A stretch of DNA of 64,000 nucleotides, taken from Prostheceraeus crozeri. Lineage: Eukaryota; Platyhelminthes; Polycladida; Euryleptidae. A program made the position numbers and the translations under genes. The DNA lies in the NCBI GenBank assembly GCA_907163375.1, contig CAJQUW010010425.1:124001-188000 (forward strand). Reading direction: 5' to 3'. Shown one piece after another: positions 33,701 through 48,977 of the stretch (position 1 is the first letter of the stretch; each line of letters starts with the position of its first letter). The notes below the pieces were generated by a model. It worked only from the letters and a program-made list of their open reading frames with translations. It was not told where the DNA came from and did not search any database.

Positions 33701-36700
33701 CGTAAACCGTTCGCTCGCCTTTGGCCATGTCTAGTCACAATTTCTCCTGTGGCCACGTCATCAATTCTATTAGATAGATCTCAGGAGAGATAGAAGAGCT
33801 GTATTAAACTTTTTGCATGTTAACATTTTCTAACAAATAATCTGATAGCTGTTTCAAGATGCGAGCGCTGCAATTGATCACAGTCCAGAGAATGAATGTA
33901 TTTCCGGTTGCGTATCAATCTTCATAACATCTCATTCTATCAACAGGAAATTGAAGAAATTACCGGGTGATTTTCGAAAATATTGGATGAGTTGTTTCAG
34001 ACCTCCAATTCTATCTGATAGACTTCACAGCCTATAGTGATGTTTTTTATTCCTATCCTGCAGGAGCGCATGATATTTACTAATTCTTTCAAGAGACCGG
34101 TCCACTTATTCCTTGACTTACGACTGTCATTCAACGGTTTCGTTGCATGAATAGAGAGAAAGATGAGTCGCGCAAATCTGAGCCAGAGCACCGAAATGGC
34201 ATTTCGCTCACTCAATAGCTCGCTATAACGTTCAGAATTTGGCAGTGACTGCTTTCTGTCTGGTTATTGAAATTGGTCGTAATTACTGTGGCTCAGCAGA
34301 TAGAGCTGGTCTAAACAGTGTTTCTACATCGAACTTAATGTAGACTTGCTTTAATGCATAATTAAGGTCTATATTGACCTGGGGTCTAAACAGTGTTTCT
34401 ACGTCGAACTTAATGTAGACTTGCTTTCATGTTTAATGTTTTACAAAAAATATTTTGCAATTTTCAGGGATATCTGTGAAATTGATGAGACGATAGCTTG
34501 TCAATATAGATTAATTGATATTGTTGCTTGAAGCAAATGATTTCGTCAGATCGAGAGAGCCTGTCTTAAGTCGATTGGAATTAAAGCGTCTATGCCGGTT
34601 TATAAAAAGTGCCTAATCTTCGGAAGTACTTCATCCAGGCTCGTGAATATCCCATTCCTTGAACTGCGAATATAAAAGGGCCATATACTAACACAGAGTG
34701 CCACACTATTAGGTTTAATCGTTTTGAATATGTTAAAGTTTTATGTGCGAATGTGTAGCCTTCAGAGTGCAAATTTAAACAGATATAAATAATGAGAGCT
34801 ATGCACAGTTAATTGGATTTTTCAATCGTGGTAGAAATCTTCAAAATTCTTGTTTCACATATCTTATCGGCTACAACGGCTAGAATTTTAGCTGAGCTGA
34901 TATTTTCTATCTGAAGCCTCGTCTAGCCGTAAACCGTTCGCTCGCCTTTGGCCATGTCTAGTCACAATTTCTCCTGTGGCCACGTCATCAATTCTATTAG
35001 ATAGATCTCAGGAGAGATAGAAGAGCTGTATTAAACTTTTTGCATGTTAACATTTTCTAACAAATAATCTGATAGCTGTTTCAAGATGCGAGCGCTGCAA
35101 TTGATCACAGTCCAGAGAATGAATGTATTTCCGGTTGCGTATCAATCTTCATAACATCTCATTCTATCAACAGGAAATTGAAGAAATTACCGGGTGATTT
35201 TCGAAAATATTGGATGAGTTGTTTCAGACCTCCAATTCTATCTGATAGACTTCACAGCCTATAGTGATGTTTTTTATTCCTATCCTGCAGGAGCGCATGA
35301 TATTTACTAATTCTTTCAAGAGACCGGTCCACTTATTCCTTGACTTACGACTGTCATTCAACGGTTTCGTTGCATGAATAGAGAGAAAGATGAGTCGCGC
35401 AAATCTGAGCCAGAGCACCGAAATGGCATTTCGCTCACTCAATAGCTCGCTATAACGTTCAGAATTTGGCAGTGACTGCTTTCTGTCTGGTTATTGAAAT
35501 TGGTCGTAATTACTGTGGCTCAGCAGATAGAGCTGGTCTAAACAGTGTTTCTACATCGAACTTAATGTAGACTTGCTTTAATGCATAATTAAGGTCTATA
35601 TTGACCTGGGGTCTAAACAGTGTTTCTACGTCGAACTTAATGTAGACTTGCTTTCATGTTTAATGTTTTACAAAAAATATTTTGCAATTTTCAGGGATAT
35701 CTGTGAAATTGATGAGACGATAGCTTGTCAATATAGATTAATTGATATTGTTGCTTGAAGCAAATGATTTCGTCAGATCGAGAGAGCCTGTCTTAAGTCG
35801 ATTGGAATTAAAGCGTCTATGCCGGTTTATAAAAAGTGCCTAATCTTCGGAAGTACTTCATCCAGGCTCGTGAATATCCCATTCCTTGAACTGCGAATAT
35901 AAAAGGGCCATATACTAACACAGAGTGCCACACTATTAGGTTTAATCGTTTTGAATATGTTAAAGTTTTATGTGCGAATGTGTAGCCTTCAGAGTGCAAA
36001 TTTAAACAGATATAAATAATGAGAGCTATGCACAGTTAATTGGATTTTTCAATCGTGGTAGAAATCTTCAAAATTCTTGTTTCACATATCTTATCGGCTA
36101 CAACGGCTAGAATTTTAGCTGAGCTGATATTTTCTATCTGAAGCCTCGTCTAGCCGTAAACCGTTCGCTCGCCTTTGGCCATGTCTAGTCACAATTTCTC
36201 CTGTGGCCACGTCATCAATTCTATTAGATAGATCTCAGGAGAGATAGAAGAGCTGTATTAAACTTTTTGCATGTTAACATTTTCTAACAAATAATCTGAT
36301 AGCTGTTTCAAGATGCGAGCGCTGCAATTGATCACAGTCCAGAGAATGAATGTATTTCCGGTTGCGTATCAATCTTCATAACATCTCATTCTATCAACAG
36401 GAAATTGAAGAAATTACCGGGTGATTTTCGAAAATATTGGATGAGTTGTTTCAGACCTCCAATTCTATCTGATAGACTTCACAGCCTATAGTGATGTTTT
36501 TTATTCCTATCCTGCAGGAGCGCATGATATTTACTAATTCTTTCAAGAGACCGGTCCACTTATTCCTTGACTTACGACTGTCATTCAACGGTTTCGTTGC
36601 ATGAATAGAGAGAAAGATGAGTCGCGCAAATCTGAGCCAGAGCACCGAAATGGCATTTCGCTCACTCAATAGCTCGCTATAACGTTCAGAATTTGGCAGT

Positions 36701-39700
36701 GACTGCTTTCTGTCTGGTTATTGAAATTGGTCGTAATTACTGTGGCTCAGCAGATAGAGCTGGTCTAAACAGTGTTTCTACATCGAACTTAATGTAGACT
36801 TGCTTTAATGCATAATTAAGGTCTATATTGACCTGGGGTCTAAACAGTGTTTCTACGTCGAACTTAATGTAGACTTGCTTTCATGTTTAATGTTTTACAA
36901 AAAATATTTTGCAATTTTCAGGGATATCTGTGAAATTGATGAGACGATAGCTTGTCAATATAGATTAATTGATATTGTTGCTTGAAGCAAATGATTTCGT
37001 CAGATCGAGAGAGCCTGTCTTAAGTCGATTGGAATTAAAGCGTCTATGCCGGTTTATAAAAAGTGCCTAATCTTCGGAAGTACTTCATCCAGGCTCGTGA
37101 ATATCCCATTCCTTGAACTGCGAATATAAAAGGGCCATATACTAACACAGAGTGCCACACTATTAGGTTTAATCGTTTTGAATATGCTAAAGATTTATGT
37201 GCGAATGTGTAGCCTTCAGAGTGCAAATTTAAACAGATATAAATAATGAGAGCTATGCACAGTTAATTGGATTTTTCAATCGTGGTAGAAATCTTCAAAA
37301 TTCTTGTTTCACATATCTTATCGGCTACAACGGCTAGAATTTTAGCTGAGCTGATATTTTCTATCTGAAGCCTCGTCTAGCCGTAAACCGTTCGCTCGCC
37401 TTTGGCCATGTCTAGTCACAATTTCTCCTGTGGCCACGTCATCAATTCTATTAGATAGATCTCAGGAGAGATAGAAGAGCTGTATTAAACTTTTTGCATG
37501 TTAACATTTTCTAACAAATAATCTGATAGCTGTTTCAAGATGCGAGCGCTGCAATTGATCACAGTCCAGAGAATGAATGTATTTCCGGTTGCGTATCAAT
37601 CTTCATAACATCTCATTCTATCAACAGGAAATTGAAGAAATTACCGGGTGATTTTCGAAAATATTGGATGAGTTGTTTCAGACCTCCAATTCTATCTGAT
37701 AGACTTCACAGCCTATAGTGATGTTTTTTATTCCTATCCTGCAGGAGCGCATGATATTTACTAATTCTTTCAAGAGACCGGTCCACTTATTCCTTGACTT
37801 ACGACTGTCATTCAACGGTTTCGTTGCATGAATAGAGAGAAAGATGAGTCGCGCAAATCTGAGCCAGAGCACCGAAATGGCATTTCGCTCACTCAATAGC
37901 TCGCTATAACGTTCAGAATTTGGCAGTGACTGCTTTCTGTCTGGTTATTGAAATTGGTCGTAATTACTGTGGCTCAGCAGATAGAGCTGGTCTAAACAGT
38001 GTTTCTACATCGAACTTAATGTAGACTTGCTTTAATGCATAATTAAGGTCTATATTGACCTGGGGTCTAAACAGTGTTTCTACGTCGAACTTAATGTAGA
38101 CTTGCTTTCATGTTTAATGTTTTACAAAAAATATTTTGCAATTTTCAGGGATATCTGTGAAATTGATGAGACGATAGCTTGTCAATATAGATTAATTGAT
38201 ATTGTTGCTTGAAGCAAATGATTTCGTCAGATCGAGAGAGCCTGTCTTAAGTCGATTGGAATTAAAGCGTCTATGCCGGTTTATAAAAAGTGCCTAATCT
38301 TCGGAAGTACTTCATCCAGGCTCGTGAATATCCCATTCCTTGAACTGCGAATATAAAAGGGCCATATACTAACACAGAGTGCCACACTATTAGGTTTAAT
38401 CGTTTTGAATATGTTAAAGTTTTATGTGCGAATGTGTAGCCTTCAGAGTGCAAATTTAAACAGATATAAATAATGAGAGCTATGCACAGTTAATTGGATT
38501 TTTCAATCGTGGTAGAAATCTTCAAAATTTTTGTTTCACATATCTTATCGGCTACAACGGCTAGAATTTTAGCTGAGCTGATATTTTCTATCTGAAGCCT
38601 CGTCTAGCCGTAAACCGTTCGCTCGCCTTTGGCCATGTCTAGTCACAATTTCTCCTGTGGCCACGTCATCAATTCTATTAGATAGATCTCAGGAGAAATA
38701 GAAGAGCTGTATTAAACTTTTTGCATGTTAACATTTTCTAACAAATAATCTGATAGCTGTTTCAAGATGCGAGCGCTGCAATTGATCACAGTCCAGAGAA
38801 TGAATGTATTTCCGGTTGCGTATCAATCTTCATAACATCTCATTCTATCAACAGGAAATTGAAGAAATTACCGGGTGATTTTCGAAAATATTGGATGAGT
38901 TGTTTCAGACCTCCAATTCTATCTGATAGACTTCACAGCCTATAGTGATGTTTTTTATTCCTATCCTGCAGGAGCGCATGATATTTACTAATTCTTTCAA
39001 GAGACCGGTCCACTTATTCCTTGACTTACGACTGTCATTCAACGGTTTCGTTGCATGAATAGAGAGAAAGATGAGTCGCGCAAATCTGAGCCAGAGCACC
39101 GAAATGGCATTTCGCTCACTCAATAGCTCGCTATAACGTTCAGAATTTGGCAGTGACTGCTTTCTGTCTGGTTATTGAAATTGGTCGTAATTACTGTGGC
39201 TCAGCAGATAGAGCTGGTCTAAACAGTGTTTCTACATCGAACTTAATGTAGACTTGCTTTAATGCATAATTAAGGTCTATATTGACCTGGGGTCTAAACA
39301 GTGTTTCTACGTCGAACTTAATGTAGACTTGCTTTCATGTTTAATGTTTTACAAAAAATATTTTGCAATTTTCAGGGATATCTGTGAAATTGATGAGACG
39401 ATAGCTTGTCAATATAGATTAATTGATATTGTTGCTTGAAGCAAATGATTTCGTCAGATCGAGAGAGCCTGTCTTAAGTCGATTGGAATTAAAGCGTCTA
39501 TGCCGGTTTATAAAAAGTGCCTAATCTTCGGAAGTACTTCATCCAGGCTCGTGAATATCCCATTCCTTGAACTGCGAATATAAAAGGGCCATATACTAAC
39601 ACAGAGTGCCACACTATTAGGTTTAATCGTTTTGAATATGTTAAAGTTTTATGTGCGAATGTGTAGCCTTCAGAGTGCAAATTTAAACAGATATAAATAA

Positions 39701-42700
39701 TGAGAGCTATGCACAGTTAATTGGATTTTTCAATCGTGGTAGAAATCTTCAAAATTCTTGTTTCACATATCTTATCGGCTACAACGGCTAGAATTTTAGC
39801 TGAGCTGATATTTTCTATCTGAAGCCTCGTCTAGCCGTAAACCGTTCGCTCGCCTTTGGCCATGTCTAGTCACAATTTCTCCTGTGGCCACGTCATCAAT
39901 TCTATTAGATAGATCTCAGGAGAGATAGAAGAGCTGTATTAAACTTTTTGCATGTTAACATTTTCTAACAAATAATCTGATAGCTGTTTCAAGATGCGAG
40001 CGCTGCAATTGATCACAGTCCAGAGAATGAATGTATTTCCGGTTGCGTATCAATCTTCATAACATCTCATTCTATCAACAGGAAATTGAAGAAATTACCG
40101 GGTGATTTTCGAAAATATTGGATGAGTTGTTTCAGACCTCCAATTCTATCTGATAGACTTCACAGCCTATAGTGATGTTTTTTATTCCTATCCTGCAGGA
40201 GCGCATGATATTTACTAATTCTTTCAAGAGACCGGTCCACTTATTCCTTGACTTACGACTGTCATTCAACGGTTTCGTTGCATGAATAGAGAGAAAGATG
40301 AGTCGCGCAAATCTGAGCCAGAGCACCGAAATGGCATTTCGCTCACTCAATAGCTCGCTATAACGTTCAGAATTTGGCAGTGACTGCTTTCTGTCTGGTT
40401 ATTGAAATTGGTCGTAATTACTGTGGCTCAGCAGATAGAGCTGGTCTAAACAGTGTTTCTACATCGAACTTAATGTAGACTTGCTTTAATGCATAATTAA
40501 GGTCTATATTGACCTGGGGTCTAAACAGTGTTTCTACGTCGAACTTAATGTAGACTTGCTTTCATGTTTAATGTTTTACAAAAAATATTTTGCAATTTTC
40601 AGGGATATCTGTGAAATTGATGAGACGATAGCTTGTCAATATAGATTAATTGATATTGTTGCTTGAAGCAAATGATTTCGTCAGATCGAGAGAGCCTGTC
40701 TTAAGTCGATTGGAATTAAAGCGTCTATGCCGGTTTATAAAAAGTGCCTAATCTTCGGAAGTACTTCATCCAGGCTCGTGAATATCCCATTCCTTGAACT
40801 GCGAATATAAAAGGGCCATATACTAACACAGAGTGCCACACTATTAGGTTTAATCGTTTTGAATATGTTAAAGTTTTATGTGCGAATGTGTAGCCTTCAG
40901 AGTGCAAATTTAAACAGATATAAATAATGAGAGCTATGCACAGTTAATTGGATTTTTCAATCGTGGTAGAAATCTTCAAAATTTTTGTTTCACATATCTT
41001 ATCGGCTACAACGGCTAGAATTTTAGCTGAGCTGATATTTTCTATCTGAAGCCTCGTCTAGCCGTAAACCGTTCGCTCGCCTTTGGCCATGTCTAGTCAC
41101 AATTTCTCCTGTGGCCACGTCATCAATTCTATTAGATAGATCTCAGGAGAGATAGAAGAGCTGTATTAAACTTTTTGCATGTTAACATTTTCTAACAAAT
41201 AATCTGATAGCTGTTTCAAGATGCGAGCGCTGCAATTGATCACAGTCCAGAGAATGAATGTATTTCCGGTTGCGTATCAATCTTCATAACATCTCATTCT
41301 ATCAACAGGAAATTGAAGAAATTACCGGGTGATTTTCGAAAATATTGGATGAGTTGTTTCAGACCTCCAATTCTATCTGATAGACTTCACAGCCTATAGT
41401 GATGTTTTTTATTCCTATCCTGCAGGAGCGCATGATATTTACTAATTCTTTCAAGAGACCGGTCCACTTATTCCTTGACTTACGACTGTCATTCAACGGT
41501 TTCGTTGCATGAATAGAGAGAAAGATGAGTCGCGCAAATCTGAGCCAGAGCACCGAAATGGCATTTCGCTCACTCAATAGCTCGCTATAACGTTCAGAAT
41601 TTGGCAGTGACTGCTTTCTGTCTGGTTATTGAAATTGGTCGTAATTACTGTGGCTCAGCAGATAGAGCTGGTCTAAACAGTGTTTCTACATCGAACTTAA
41701 TGTAGACTTGCTTTAATGCATAATTAAGGTCTATATTGACCTGGGGTCTAAACAGTGTTTCTACGTCGAACTTAATGTAGACTTGCTTTCATGTTTAATG
41801 TTTTACAAAAAATATTTTGCAATTTTCAGGGATATCTGTGAAATTGATGAGACGATAGCTTGTCAATATAGATTAATTGATATTGTTGCTTGAAGCAAAT
41901 GATTTCGTCAGATCGAGAGAGCCTGTCTTAAGTCGATTGGAATTAAAGCGTCTATGCCGGTTTATAAAAAGTGCCTAATCTTCGGAAGTACTTCATCCAG
42001 GCTCGTGAATATCCCATTCCTTGAACTGCGAATATAAAAGGGCCATATACTAACACAGAGTGCCACACTATTAGGTTTAATCGTTTTGAATATGTTAAAG
42101 TTTTATGTGCGAATGTGTAGCCTTCAGAGTGCAAATTTAAACAGATATAAATAATGAGAGCTATGCACAGTTAATTGGATTTTTCAATCGTGGTAGAAAT
42201 CTTCAAAATTTTTGTTTCACATATCTTATCGGCTACAACGGCTAGAATTTTAGCTGAGCTGATATTTTCTATCTGAAGCCTCGTCTAGCCGTAAACCGTT
42301 CGCTCGCCTTTGGCCATGTCTAGTCACAATTTCTCCTGTGGCCACGTCATCAATTCTATTAGATAGATCTCAGGAGAGATAGAAGAGCTGTATTAAACTT
42401 TTTGCATGTTAACATTTTCTAACAAATAATCTGATAGCTGTTTCAAGATGCGAGCGCTGCAATTGATCACAGTCCAGAGAATGAATGTATTTCCGGTTGC
42501 GTATCAATCTTCATAACATCTCATTCTATCAACAGGAAATTGAAGAAATTACCGGGTGATTTTCGAAAATATTGGATGAGTTGTTTCAGACCTCCAATTC
42601 TATCTGATAGACTTCACAGCCTATAGTGATGTTTTTTATTCCTATCCTGCAGGAGCGCATGATATTTACTAATTCTTTCAAGAGACCGGTCCACTTATTC

Positions 42701-45700
42701 CTTGACTTACGACTGTCATTCAACGGTTTCGTTGCATGAATAGAGAGAAAGATGAGTCGCGCAAATCTGAGCCAGAGCACCGAAATGGCATTTCGCTCAC
42801 TCAATAGCTCGCTATAACGTTCAGAATTTGGCAGTGACTGCTTTCTGTCTGGTTATTGAAATTGGTCGTAATTACTGTGGCTCAGCAGATAGAGCTGGTC
42901 TAAACAGTGTTTCTACATCGAACTTAATGTAGACTTGCTTTAATGCATAATTAAGGTCTATATTGACCTGGGGTCTAAACAGTGTTTCTACGTCGAACTT
43001 AATGTAGACTTGCTTTCATGTTTAATGTTTTACAAAAAATATTTTGCAATTTTCAGGGATATCTGTGAAATTGATGAGACGATAGCTTGTCAATATAGAT
43101 TAATTGATATTGTTGCTTGAAGCAAATGATTTCGTCAGATCGAGAGAGCCTGTCTTAAGTCGATTGGAATTAAAGCGTCTATGCCGGTTTATAAAAAGTG
43201 CCTAATCTTCGGAAGTACTTCATCCAGGCTCGTGAATATCCCATTCCTTGAACTGCGAATATAAAAGGGCCATATACTAACACAGAGTGCCACACTATTA
43301 GGTTTAATCGTTTTGAATATGTTAAAGTTTTATGTGCGAATGTGTAGCCTTCAGAGTGCAAATTTAAACAGATATAAATAATGAGAGCTATGCACAGTTA
43401 ATTGGATTTTTCAATCGTGGTAGAAATCTTCAAAATTTTTGTTTCACATATCTTATCGGCTACAACGGCTAGAATTTTAGCTGAGCTGATATTTTCTATC
43501 TGAAGCCTCGTCTAGCCGTAAACCGTTCGCTCGCCTTTGGCCATGTCTAGTCACAATTTCTCCTGTGGCCACGTCATCAATTCTATTAGATAGATCTCAG
43601 GAGAGATAGAAGAGCTGTATTAAACTTTTTGCATGTTAACATTTTCTAACAAATAATCTGATAGCTGTTTCAAGATGCGAGCGCTGCAATTGATCACAGT
43701 CCAGAGAATGAATGTATTTCCGGTTGCGTATCAATCTTCATAACATCTCATTCTATCAACAGGAAATTGAAGAAATTACCGGGTGATTTTCGAAAATATT
43801 GGATGAGTTGTTTCAGACCTCCAATTCTATCTGATAGACTTCACAGCCTATAGTGATGTTTTTTATTCCTATCCTGCAGGAGCGCATGATATTTACTAAT
43901 TCTTTCAAGAGACCGGTCCACTTATTCCTTGACTTACGACTGTCATTCAACGGTTTCGTTGCATGAATAGAGAGAAAGATGAGTCGCGCAAATCTGAGCC
44001 AGAGCACCGAAATGGCATTTCGCTCACTCAATAGCTCGCTATAACGTTCAGAATTTGGCAGTGACTGCTTTCTGTCTGGTTATTGAAATTGGTCGTAATT
44101 ACTGTGGCTCAGCAGATAGAGCTGGTCTAAACAGTGTTTCTACATCGAACTTAATGTAGACTTGCTTTAATGCATAATTAAGGTCTATATTGACCTGGGG
44201 TCTAAACAGTGTTTCTACGTCGAACTTAATGTAGACTTGCTTTCATGTTTAATGTTTTACAAAAAATATTTTGCAATTTTCAGGGATATCTGTGAAATTG
44301 ATGAGACGATAGCTTGTCAATATAGATTAATTGATATTGTTGCTTGAAGCAAATGATTTCGTCAGATCGAGAGAGCCTGTCTTAAGTCGATTGGAATTAA
44401 AGCGTCTATGCCGGTTTATAAAAAGTGCCTAATCTTCGGAAGTACTTCATCCAGGCTCGTGAATATCCCATTCCTTGAACTGCGAATATAAAAGGGCCAT
44501 ATACTAACACAGAGTGCCACACTATTAGGTTTAATCGTTTTGAATATGTTAAAGTTTTATGTGCGAATGTGTAGCCTTCAGAGTGCAAATTTAAACAGAT
44601 ATAAATAATGAGAGCTATGCACAGTTAATTGGATTTTTCAATCGTGGTAGAAATCTTCAAAATTTTTGTTTCACATATCTTATCGGCTACAACGGCTAGA
44701 ATTTTAGCTGAGCTGATATTTTCTATCTGAAGCCTCGTCTAGCCGTAAACCGTTCGCTCGCCTTTGGCCATGTCTAGTCACAATTTCTCCTGTGGCCACG
44801 TCATCAATTCTATTAGATAGATCTCAGGAGAGATAGAAGAGCTGTATTAAACTTTTTGCATGTTAACATTTTCTAACAAATAATCTGATAGCTGTTTCAA
44901 GATGCGAGCGCTGCAATTGATCACAGTCCAGAGAATGAATGTATTTCCGGTTGCGTATCAATCTTCATAACATCTCATTCTATCAACAGGAAATTGAAGA
45001 AATTACCGGGTGATTTTCGAAAATATTGGATGAGTTGTTTCAGACCTCCAATTCTATCTGATAGACTTCACAGCCTATAGTGATGTTTTTTATTCCTATC
45101 CTGCAGGAGCGCATGATATTTACTAATTCTTTCAAGAGACCGGTCCACTTATTCCTTGACTTACGACTGTCATTCAACGGTTTCGTTGCATGAATAGAGA
45201 GAAAGATGAGTCGCGCAAATCTGAGCCAGAGCACCGAAATGGCATTTCGCTCACTCAATAGCTCGCTATAACGTTCAGAATTTGGCAGTGACTGCTTTCT
45301 GTCTGGTTATTGAAATTGGTCGTAATTACTGTGGCTCAGCAGATAGAGCTGGTCTAAACAGTGTTTCTACATCGAACTTAATGTAGACTTGCTTTAATGC
45401 ATAATTAAGGTCTATATTGACCTGGGGTCTAAACAGTGTTTCTACGTCGAACTTAATGTAGACTTGCTTTCATGTTTAATGTTTTACAAAAAATATTTTG
45501 CAATTTTCAGGGATATCTGTGAAATTGATGAGACGATAGCTTGTCAATATAGATTAATTGATATTGTTGCTTGAAGCAAATGATTTCGTCAGATCGAGAG
45601 AGCCTGTCTTAAGTCGATTGGAATTAAAGCGTCTATGCCGGTTTATAAAAAGTGCCTAATCTTCGGAAGTACTTCATCCAGGCTCGTGAATATCCCATTC

Positions 45701-48700
45701 CTTGAACTGCGAATATAAAAGGGCCATATACTAACACAGAGTGCCACACTATTAGGTTTAATCGTTTTGAATATGTTAAAGTTTTATGTGCGAATGTGTA
45801 GCCTTCAGAGTGCAAATTTAAACAGATATAAATAATGAGAGCTATGCACAGTTAATTGGATTTTTCAATCGTGGTAGAAATCTTCAAAATTTTTGTTTCA
45901 CATATCTTATCGGCTACAACGGCTAGAATTTTAGCTGAGCTGATATTTTCTATCTGAAGCCTCGTCTAGCCGTAAACCGTTCGCTCGCCTTTGGCCATGT
46001 CTAGTCACAATTTCTCCTGTGGCCACGTCATCAATTCTATTAGATAGATCTCAGGAGAAATAGAAGAGCTGTATTAAACTTTTTGCATGTTAACATTTTC
46101 TAACAAATAATCTGATAGCTGTTTCAAGATGCGAGCGCTGCAATTGATCACAGTCCAGAGAATGAATGTATTTCCGGTTGCGTATCAATCTTCATAACAT
46201 CTCATTCTATCAACAGGAAATTGAAGAAATTACCGGGTGATTTTCGAAAATATTGGATGAGTTGTTTCAGACCTCCAATTCTATCTGATAGACTTCACAG
46301 CCTATAGTGATGTTTTTTATTCCTATCCTGCAGGAGCGCATGATATTTACTAATTCTTTCAAGAGACCGGTCCACTTATTCCTTGACTTACGACTGTCAT
46401 TCAACGGTTTCGTTGCATGAATAGAGAGAAAGATGAGTCGCGCAAATCTGAGCCAGAGCACCGAAATGGCATTTCGCTCACTCAATAGCTCGCTATAACG
46501 TTCAGAATTTGGCAGTGACTGCTTTCTGTCTGGTTATTGAAATTGGTCGTAATTACTGTGGCTCAGCAGATAGAGCTGGTCTAAACAGTGTTTCTACATC
46601 GAACTTAATGTAGACTTGCTTTAATGCATAATTAAGGTCTATATTGACCTGGGGTCTAAACAGTGTTTCTACGTCGAACTTAATGTAGACTTGCTTTCAT
46701 GTTTAATGTTTTACAAAAAATATTTTGCAATTTTCAGGGATATCTGTGAAATTGATGAGACGATAGCTTGTCAATATAGATTAATTGATATTGTTGCTTG
46801 AAGCAAATGATTTCGTCAGATCGAGAGAGCCTGTCTTAAGTCGATTGGAATTAAAGCGTCTATGCCGGTTTATAAAAAGTGCCTAATCTTCGGAAGTACT
46901 TCATCCAGGCTCGTGAATATCCCATTCCTTGAACTGCGAATATAAAAGGGCCATATACTAACACAGAGTGCCACACTATTAGGTTTAATCGTTTTGAATA
47001 TGTTAAAGTTTTATGTGCGAATGTGTAGCCTTCAGAGTGCAAATTTAAACAGATATAAATAATGAGAGCTATGCACAGTTAATTGGATTTTTCAATCGTG
47101 GTAGAAATCTTCAAAATTTTTGTTTCACATATCTTATCGGCTACAACGGCTAGAATTTTAGCTGAGCTGATATTTTCTATCTGAAGCCTCGTCTAGCCGT
47201 AAACCGTTCGCTCGCCTTTGGCCATGTCTAGTCACAATTTCTCCTGTGGCCACGTCATCAATTCTATTAGATAGATCTCAGGAGAAATAGAAGAGCTGTA
47301 TTAAACTTTTTGCATGTTAACATTTTCTAACAAATAATCTGATAGCTGTTTCAAGATGCGAGCGCTGCAATTGATCACAGTCCAGAGAATGAATGTATTT
47401 CCGGTTGCGTATCAATCTTCATAACATCTCATTCTATCAACAGGAAATTGAAGAAATTACCGGGTGATTTTCGAAAATATTGGATGAGTTGTTTCAGACC
47501 TCCAATTCTATCTGATAGACTTCACAGCCTATAGTGATGTTTTTTATTCCTATCCTGCAGGAGCGCATGATATTTACTAATTCTTTCAAGAGACCGGTCC
47601 ACTTATTCCTTGACTTACGACTGTCATTCAACGGTTTCGTTGCATGAATAGAGAGAAAGATGAGTCGCGCAAATCTGAGCCAGAGCACCGAAATGGCATT
47701 TCGCTCACTCAATAGCTCGCTATAACGTTCAGAATTTGGCAGTGACTGCTTTCTGTCTGGTTATTGAAATTGGTCGTAATTACTGTGGCTCAGCAGATAG
47801 AGCTGGTCTAAACAGTGTTTCTACATCGAACTTAATGTAGACTTGCTTTAATGCATAATTAAGGTCTATATTGACCTGGGGTCTAAACAGTGTTTCTACG
47901 TCGAACTTAATGTAGACTTGCTTTCATGTTTAATGTTTTACAAAAAATATTTTGCAATTTTCAGGGATATCTGTGAAATTGATGAGACGATAGCTTGTCA
48001 ATATAGATTAATTGATATTGTTGCTTGAAGCAAATGATTTCGTCAGATCGAGAGAGCCTGTCTTAAGTCGATTGGAATTAAAGCGTCTATGCCGGTTTAT
48101 AAAAAGTGCCTAATCTTCGGAAGTACTTCATCCAGGCTCGTGAATATCCCATTCCTTGAACTGCGAATATAAAAGGGCCATATACTAACACAGAGTGCCA
48201 CACTATTAGGTTTAATCGTTTTGAATATGTTAAAGTTTTATGTGCGAATGTGTAGCCTTCAGAGTGCAAATTTAAACAGATATAAATAATGAGAGCTATG
48301 CACAGTTAATTGGATTTTTCAATCGTGGTAGAAATCTTCAAAATTCTTGTTTCACATATCTTATCGGCTACAACGGCTAGAATTTTAGCTGAGCTGATAT
48401 TTTCTATCTGAAGCCTCGTCTAGCCGTAAACCGTTCGCTCGCCTTTGGCCATGTCTAGTCACAATTTCTCCTGTGGCCACGTCATCAATTCTATTAGATA
48501 GATCTCAGGAGAAATAGAAGAGCTGTATTAAACTTTTTGCATGTTAACATTTTCTAACAAATAATCTGATAGCTGTTTCAAGATGCGAGCGCTGCAATTG
48601 ATCACAGTCCAGAGAATGAATGTATTTCCGGTTGCGTATCAATCTTCATAACATCTCATTCTATCAACAGGAAATTGAAGAAATTACCGGGTGATTTTCG

Positions 48701-48775
48701 AAAATATTGGATGAGTTGTTTCAGACCTCCAATTCTATCTGATAGACTTCACAGCCTATAGTGATGTTTTTTATT
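24767..48775. repeat. Tandem array of about 20 copies of a 1,227-bp unit
   Basis: Units start near 24767 with CATGTTTAATGTTTTAC and are almost identical over 24 kb. The first is 1,224 bp and diverged at its end, most are 1,227 bp, two (starting near 30.9 and 32.0 kb) are 1,152 bp, and the last is cut at about 48775. The 75-bp difference is the loss of one of two direct copies of a segment beginning GGTCTAAACAGTGTTTCTAC at the unit junction. Each unit has a TATAAAAG box (25008 in unit 1), a second TATAAATA, and two minus-strand frames of 60 and 72 codons kept only because the array is homogeneous. I see no known gene in the unit. Confidence 0.95.
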
Positions 48776-48977
48776 GGTAATCTGGAAAATATATAATCAG
48801 TCAAACTGAAAAACATATAATCAGTCACAACTTTTTTAATATTGCTTTTTACGAACTCATCAACTGTTCAGGTTATCTTTGATGCTTTATCTACTGACCA
48901 TGCACGTCTTTAGTCATTCAGTCAAATAATTACTTCAGCAAGATCAAATAAAGCAATAAATTTCAAAATGTCTGAAT
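48776..48977. other. Transition DNA between the two satellite arrays
   Basis: Unique sequence replacing the rest of the last 1,227-bp unit. It contains ATATAATCAGTCA twice (near 48795 and 48815), the same motif that opens every unit of the following 172-bp array. Confidence 0.7.

Noticed and set aside
24927-48269. Twenty copies of 60- and 72-codon minus-strand frames
   Set aside because: They repeat only because the 1,227-bp unit does; no family resemblance, and the rest of the unit is equally conserved.
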